A stretch of DNA of 10,267 nucleotides. Source: Thermotogaceae bacterium (GTDB taxonomy: Bacteria > Thermotogota > Thermotogae > B21-G9 > HyVt-16). Both the position numbers and the translations under genes were made by a program. The notes beneath the pieces are model-generated. The model was not told where the DNA came from, ran no database searches, and saw only the letters and a list, made by a program, of their open reading frames with translations. Shown here in pieces: positions 7,140-10,267 of this stretch (the first letter of the stretch is position 1; each line of letters begins with the position of its first letter). The stretch is taken from the NCBI GenBank assembly GCA_011043375.1, contig DQYP01000195.1:1-10267 (forward strand), given 5' to 3'.

Positions 7140-7446
7140 CTTCAAAAACATGAAATTCTTTCAAACCGTTCGAGTTTAGATTCGTTTTTTCAAGATCAAA
7201 CTAAACCTTTGAGCCAACCGCCTGCTCAATCTGCTGCACAATCGCTAACGAGAAGGATAAAAGATACTACCCAGGATAGAAAGCAATATTAGCAAAGATA
7301 AAAAGAAATACATATTCTGCTAAAAACTTGCTTTGATTACATTTGTGGAGAAAGTGAGGCAGGCATACAGAAGAATGAATGAAGAGGATTATGATGAGGA
7401 GTATGCAAAGGCTGTGGTGAGTTATTTAGTGTAAGGAGGAGCAAGA
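7140..7446. other. Gene-poor spacer with possible coding remnants
   Basis: These 307 bases separate the metabolic operon from the toxin-antitoxin pair. Just after comB, CGAG (7171-7174) and TTCG (7181-7184) could form a four-pair stem followed by six Ts (7185-7190). This is a weak terminator candidate at best. The minus strand reads like a protein C-terminus ending at 7201, and the plus strand has a short open frame ending at 7434. No RNA gene, repeat array or convincing promoter was seen. Confidence 0.4.
7345..7434 (+). pseudogene. Short open frame, possible 3' remnant of a lost gene
   Basis: A 29-codon frame starts at GTG 7345, and the frame is open back to a stop at 7321. It encodes a charged, helical peptide with EKVRQAYRRMNEEDYDEEY and ends AVVSYLV. 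The composition looks protein-like. It stops 12 bases before the MntA start, as an operon partner would. There is no ribosome site in front of the GTG, and the segment resembles the tail of a longer protein whose front has been lost. I do not recognise the family. It could also be a genuine small protein or chance. Confidence 0.25.
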
Positions 7447-7737
7447 ATGAAAAGTCTTGAGGAAATCAAAAGGATTCTCGAGGAGCACAAAGAAGAGATA
7501 CGCAAGAGATACGGTGTGGTGATACTTGGCATATTTGGTTCTTATGCTAGGGGAGAACATAAAAAAAATAGCGATATAGATATTCTCGTTGAAATCGAAA
7601 GACCAATTGGCCTCAAATTCTTTGAACTGTGGGAAGAGCTTGAAAAACTGCTCAATTGTGAGGTTGATCTTGTAAGGGAAAAGCTTCTTAGAGAGGAGAT
7701 TAAAAGTGATGTATTCAAGGAGGTTGTAAGGATATGA
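7447..7737 (+). CDS. mntA: MntA-type nucleotidyltransferase antitoxin (MNT domain)
   Basis: This is a minimal nucleotidyltransferase of the polymerase-beta fold. In characterised HepT-MntA (type VII) toxin-antitoxin pairs, MntA adds AMP groups to the toxin's active-site tyrosine and so silences it. The sequence shows the GSX10DXD motif: Gly31-Ser32, Arg35-Gly36, then Asp43 and Asp45 in SDIDILV. A third carboxylate is Asp74 in EVDLV. The length of 96 residues is typical for a stand-alone MNT protein. The ATG has GGAGG 7 bases upstream. Its stop overlaps the HepT start by ATGA (7734-7737), the usual coupled arrangement. All catalytic residues look intact, so the antitoxin should be active. Confidence 0.9.
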   Translation: MKSLEEIKRILEEHKEEIRKRYGVVILGIFGSYARGEHKKNSDIDILVEIERPIGLKFFELWEELEKLLNCEVDLVREKLLREEIKSDVFKEVVRI

Positions 7738-8162
7738 AAAGGAAATCCTCTCTTTACATAAAGGACCTACTTGAAGCCATGGAAAAAATTGAGGAATTTA
7801 CTCAAGGAATGTCCTTCGAAGATTTCATACAGGATGACAAAACATCAAGCGCAGTGGTTAGAAAGCTTGAAATTATAGGCGAAGCTGTGAAACAACTTCC
7901 CAAAGAAGTAAGGGATAGATTTGAGGAAATTCCCTGGAGCTCCCTGGCAAAGACAAGAGATAAGATCATACACTTTTACCATGGCATGGATTACGAAATA
8001 ATCTGGAGAATCATAAAGGAAGAACTCCCGCTCCTGAAATCGTCTTTTGAAAAAATTCACATAAAACTTTTACAGGAGAAGAGAAATAAAAGATTCAGAT
8101 CTACCTCATTACGACAATATGCCTTACTTTTATCTTTCCGACTTATTCCATGTTCTGCTTAA
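7734..8162 (+). CDS. hepT: HepT-type HEPN ribonuclease toxin (DUF86)
   Basis: This is a HEPN-domain protein of the DUF86/HepT group, the toxin partner of MntA. Characterised relatives are RNases that cleave cellular RNA and are neutralised by AMP addition to a tyrosine. The active-site motif RX4HXY is intact as RDKIIHFY, with Arg75, His80 and Tyr82. Upstream, the segment VVRKLEIIGEAVKQLP (41-56) and the Trp-Ser-Ser before the motif are typical of the family. The body ends near residue 110. A further 32 residues (IKLLQEK through RLIPCSA) are basic and then hydrophobic, and do not look like the usual HepT end. An original stop may have been lost, or the tail may be a local addition. It starts inside the mntA stop codon region. 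These pairs move between bacteria and archaea and behave as accessory genes. Confidence 0.88.
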   Translation: MKRKSSLYIKDLLEAMEKIEEFTQGMSFEDFIQDDKTSSAVVRKLEIIGEAVKQLPKEVRDRFEEIPWSSLAKTRDKIIHFYHGMDYEIIWRIIKEELPLLKSSFEKIHIKLLQEKRNKRFRSTSLRQYALLLSFRLIPCSA

Positions 8163-8337
8163 AAGAAGTATCGGCGATTTATATTCTGAACTTTTCATCT
8201 CTATTGCTTGGAAATTTTGAAGAATATAAGAATGAATCTCATTAAATGTTCTCAGAGGGGCCAAATGTCCAATATTGTCAAAATTTGCTTATGGTAAATT
8301 TCAGATATTCCTGAAATATTCTCTGAACCAAGAAGAT

Positions 8338-8380
8338 TTGAACTATCAAACTTGAACTTTATAAAATAAATTGGTAGAAT
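8338..8380 (+). promoter_or_regulatory. Tandem overlapping promoters for rpsT
   Basis: Two TTGAAC boxes lie 14 bases apart (8338-8343 and 8352-8357). The first is 16 bases from TATAAA (8360-8365). The second is 17 bases from TAGAAT (8375-8380), which also carries an extended TGn (8372-8374). Both have sound geometry. The nearer one would give a leader of about 40 bases before the rpsT ATG. Double promoters suit a highly expressed ribosomal gene. Confidence 0.6.
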
Positions 8381-8426
8381 ATGGTGATGAAATGCGATAA
8401 AAAGAAATATAAAGGGAGGAAGATGA

Positions 8427-8696
8427 ATGCCAAATATTAAATCCGCAGCAAAGAGAGTAAAAACAAGCGAAAAAAGAAGGGTATTGAATAAGTACTATCG
8501 TGGTAGATTTAGAAATCTTGTGAAGGCTTTAAACAAAGCTTTGGAAGCAAATGAAATAGAAAAAGTAAAAGAATTGTACCCAAAAGCGGTTTCAGCCATT
8601 GATAAGGCAGCACAGCATGGAACTATCCACAAGAGACAGGCAGCCAGAAGAAAATCGAGATTGGCCTTGAAAGTAAACAAAGTGCTCAATTCTTAA
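8427..8696 (+). CDS. rpsT: 30S ribosomal protein S20
   Basis: S20 is an early-binding protein of the small ribosomal subunit that holds 16S rRNA helices together. The protein starts MPNIKSAAKRVKTSEKRR and ends with the family segment HGTIHKRQAARRKSRLALKVNK. It is 89 residues long, highly basic and all-helical, as expected. The ATG has a strong GGGAGG ribosome site 7 bases upstream. It follows two good promoters and is transcribed as its own unit or with the next gene 31 bases downstream. The first strong intrinsic terminator downstream lies inside that next gene. S20 is autoregulated in Escherichia coli, but nothing in this short leader clearly shows the same here. Confidence 0.97.
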   Translation: MPNIKSAAKRVKTSEKRRVLNKYYRGRFRNLVKALNKALEANEIEKVKELYPKAVSAIDKAAQHGTIHKRQAARRKSRLALKVNKVLNS

Positions 8697-8708
8697 GTTG
8701 TAAATAAT

Positions 8709-8721
8709 CCTCAAAAAGAGG
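8709..8721 (+). promoter_or_regulatory. Small hairpin covering the ribosome site of the 204-residue gene
   Basis: CCTC (8709-8712), an AAAAA loop and GAGG (8718-8721) form a perfect 4-bp stem. GAGG is part of the ribosome site of the ATG at 8728. A stem this short would be marginal at high temperature, so its effect is uncertain. Confidence 0.25.
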
Positions 8722-8727
8722 TGTAAA

Positions 8728-9342
8728 ATGAGGTTTTTATTGGGAAATCCTTTACTAATAGAAGAATTTGGCACCGTAGATGTTTTAATCTACGGTGATT
8801 TTTTACATACCGTATTGGATAACGCCATGACTATTCGTGGAGATGGTTCATATGCAGAAATTTATAAAAGTGGCTCCTTAATTGGTAGAAGAAAGTCTGA
8901 GAAAGAAATTGAATTGGAAGATTTATCGTTTGAACCAATTAAAGGTTTCAAGATTTTCTTAGGGATAAATGATGATTTAAAGGATATGGATAACTTCAGA
9001 TTGGCTTTCTACTTTGGCATACCTCTCATAGTCATCTTCACCGATAGAGTGGGGATCGATAAGGATGAAATATTTGCTAAGTTTTGGCCAATTGCTCAAG
9101 ACAATTTTTCAGTCGTGGTTTCTTGCGTTAAAGACAGCAACAGTAACAATTTCTTTTACAGTGTTTACGTTCCCATGGAATTGACGTTGGATAAAACTGG
9201 TATAATTTGCAGCTTACAACCTTATTATTATTTTGAGTTCAACTTTTCACTCTTAAATCAACTAAAACGTAAAGATCCGATATATTCGAAAATGAAAGAA
9301 CCTACCTATTTCACTTTTCTAAAAAGATATTTCAATGACTGA
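8728..9342 (+). CDS. Hypothetical protein, 204 residues, family not recognised
   Basis: I do not recognise this protein. It has alternating hydrophobic strands and no signal peptide or membrane helix. The N-terminus is MRFLLGNPLLIEEFGTVDVL. Later come a basic Arg-Arg-Lys patch near residue 55, a hydrophobic FGIPLIVIFTDRVG segment (95-108) and a Tyr/Phe-rich C-terminal third with YYYFEFNFS. It looks like a soluble alpha/beta protein. The ATG at 8728 has GAGGTG just upstream and lies 31 bases after rpsT. An in-frame ATG at 8827 (residue 34) is an alternative start that would leave the terminator hairpin outside the gene. The early codons read as normal protein, however, so I prefer 8728. The gene ends 21 bases before the prenyl synthase start. 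A perfect terminator lies in codons 15-26 and a promoter-like element near its 3' end. Confidence 0.72.
   Translation: MRFLLGNPLLIEEFGTVDVLIYGDFLHTVLDNAMTIRGDGSYAEIYKSGSLIGRRKSEKEIELEDLSFEPIKGFKIFLGINDDLKDMDNFRLAFYFGIPLIVIFTDRVGIDKDEIFAKFWPIAQDNFSVVVSCVKDSNSNNFFYSVYVPMELTLDKTGIICSLQPYYYFEFNFSLLNQLKRKDPIYSKMKEPTYFTFLKRYFND
8772..8804 (+). terminator. Intrinsic terminator inside coding sequence, downstream of rpsT
   Basis: CACCGTAGAT (8772-8781) pairs perfectly with ATCTACGGTG (8788-8797) across a 6-base loop, followed by A and six Ts (8799-8804). The 10-bp GC-containing stem plus T-run is a classic Rho-independent terminator in the plus direction. The opposite strand has no T-run on its exit side. 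It falls within early codons of the 204-residue gene. It is probably the rpsT terminator, or an attenuator for the genes beyond. Confidence 0.8.
9181..9206 (+). promoter_or_regulatory. Internal promoter candidate for the prenyl synthase gene
   Basis: A perfect extended -10 element, TGGTATAAT (9198-9206), lies 14 bases after TTGACG (9181-9186, 5 of 6 matches to the -35 consensus). The spacer is short, but extended -10 promoters can work with a weak or displaced -35. Transcription would start near 9213, about 150 bases before the gene at 9364 and downstream of the terminator at 8772-8804. Confidence 0.45.
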
Positions 9343-9363
9343 TCCTCAAGGGAGATGAATGAA

Positions 9364-10239
9364 ATGAATCTCGGATATAAAAATATTATCGATGAATTCA
9401 ACAATTATGCCTTTGAAAAGATACCAATATACCTAAAGAAGATTCCAAATAGATACTTTGAAGCAATCGAATATACGTTGAAAGCTGGTGGCAAAAGAAT
9501 AAGACCTTTAATAATTTTTTTTGCTGGGAAAATGTTTTCAATTGACAAGAAACTTTTGTTCGATATAGGAATAGCCCTGGAAACCCTTCATACAGCTTCT
9601 TTGATACATGATGATCTTCCTGCAATAGACGACGATGATTTTAGAAGGGGTGTTCCAACTTGTCACAAGGTTTTTGGAGAGGATATAGCCATTTTAGCGG
9701 GAGATGGTTTGATATTTTTAGCCTTTGAAATTTTGAGTAAGTTGAGTGTCAGTCCGGAGGTTAAAGAGACACTAATCAAGGAGTTCTCTGAACTCGGAGG
9801 ATTAAGTGGAATGGTAAGAGGAGAAGTAAAAGATGTACTAATGACAGGAGGAACTTTCTCTCTTGGAGAAGTTATAGAAATGTATGAAGATAAAACCGGT
9901 GCGTTGTTTGGATTTGCATTTGAAGCTGGTGCGATATGTGCACTTGAACATACAAAAGCAAAACAACTCAAAGAAATTGGGAAGAACTTTGGGGTAGCAT
10001 TTCAAATTTTCGATGATATTAAGGATGTAACAGGAGATTTCAAGAAGATAGGAAAGACACCCGGAAAGGATGAAAAACAAAACAAACCAACCGTTGTGAA
10101 GCTTTTGGGCTTAGAAAACGCAAAAGAACTCGCTGAAGATTATTATTCTAAATCGATGACATCCTTGAAGAATTTTGACGAATCTGAAGATTTGATTGAT
10201 TTTCTCAATGTCATAAAATCTCTTTTGATCGAAAGGTAA
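9364..10239 (+). CDS. ispA: Short-chain polyprenyl diphosphate synthase (farnesyl/geranylgeranyl)
   Basis: This enzyme condenses isopentenyl diphosphate onto allylic diphosphates to make the precursors of quinones, carotenoids and longer prenyl chains. Visible motifs are GGKRIRP (42-48), the first aspartate-rich motif DDLPAIDDDDFRRG (83-96, with the two-residue insert typical of bacterial type II enzymes), KTG near 177-179, QIFDDIKD (214-221, second aspartate-rich motif) and GK pairs after it. At 291 residues the length is normal. The ATG at 9355 directly touches GGGAG with no spacing. The in-frame ATG at 9364, 9 bases from that site, is the better start. Ala78 lies five residues before the first aspartate motif, where farnesyl synthases usually carry an aromatic residue, so the product may be geranylgeranyl diphosphate. 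The symbol is a family label. Confidence 0.9.
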   Translation: MNLGYKNIIDEFNNYAFEKIPIYLKKIPNRYFEAIEYTLKAGGKRIRPLIIFFAGKMFSIDKKLLFDIGIALETLHTASLIHDDLPAIDDDDFRRGVPTCHKVFGEDIAILAGDGLIFLAFEILSKLSVSPEVKETLIKEFSELGGLSGMVRGEVKDVLMTGGTFSLGEVIEMYEDKTGALFGFAFEAGAICALEHTKAKQLKEIGKNFGVAFQIFDDIKDVTGDFKKIGKTPGKDEKQNKPTVVKLLGLENAKELAEDYYSKSMTSLKNFDESEDLIDFLNVIKSLLIER

Positions 10240-10244
10240 GAGAT

Positions 10245-10267
10245 ATGAAAATCTTAAGCTTTTTCCT
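10245..10267 (+). CDS. Start of a following gene, cut by the window edge
   Basis: An ATG at 10245, six bases after the prenyl synthase stop, has AAAGG (10232-10236) 8 bases upstream. It begins MKILSFF before the window ends. The spacing and ribosome site suggest a co-transcribed gene. Seven residues are too few to name it. Confidence 0.35.

Noticed and set aside
8233..8297. Short plus-strand frame starting MNLIKCS
   Set aside because: It has about 20 codons, no ribosome site and no protein-like pattern.
8300..8327. Inverted repeat TTCAGA...TCTGAA upstream of rpsT
   Set aside because: The stem is short and interrupted with no following T-run. It is too weak to call a terminator or operator.
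9355..9363. ATG at 9355 as start of the prenyl synthase
   Set aside because: GGGAG ends directly at this ATG with no spacing. The in-frame ATG at 9364 has normal spacing.

Overview
The window is AT-rich, densely packed bacterial DNA. Short or overlapping gene junctions, purine-rich GGAGG ribosome sites, frequent AGA/AGG arginine codons, TTG/GTG starts and Lys/Glu/Ile-rich proteins all suggest a thermophile. The gene set (Mre11/Rad50-type SbcD-SbcC, a B12 mutase-like protein, a ComB homologue, a HepT-MntA pair) would fit a member of the Thermotogota. That placement is an inference from style and gene content, not a proven assignment.

Left part (1-2821, minus strand): sbcD and then sbcC, overlapping by 26 bases. 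Together they encode the Mre11-Rad50-type nuclease complex for DNA end processing. SbcC runs off the left edge. Its N-terminal ATPase lobe, first coiled coil and an unusual CX6C hook are visible.

Middle (2822-7139, plus strand): a tightly linked operon read away from sbcD. It begins with an opine-dehydrogenase-type oxidoreductase, coupled by a TTGA overlap to a 548-residue protein. That protein fuses a cobalamin-binding domain to a glutamate-mutase-like barrel. Ribulose-phosphate 3-epimerase and a ComB-type phosphatase follow. The two promoter regions between sbcD and the operon appear to lie back to back around a perfect 12-bp palindrome, and the operon leader can fold over its own ribosome site. 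The dehydrogenase/mutase pair is the best candidate here for an undescribed pathway. Its substrate cannot be read from the sequence.

Accessory island (7140-8426): about 300 bases with no confident gene but possible coding remnants, then an MntA-HepT (MNT/HEPN) toxin-antitoxin pair overlapping by ATGA. HepT carries an unusual C-terminal tail. A second gene-poor stretch holds tandem promoters for the next gene.

Right part (8427-10267): rpsT (ribosomal protein S20), an unrecognised 204-residue protein, a short-chain polyprenyl diphosphate synthase, and the first codons of another gene. A textbook intrinsic terminator lies inside the early coding sequence of the 204-residue protein. A near-consensus promoter lies near the end of that gene. 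Transcription of rpsT and of the prenyl synthase may therefore be partly separated, possibly with translation-dependent read-through.
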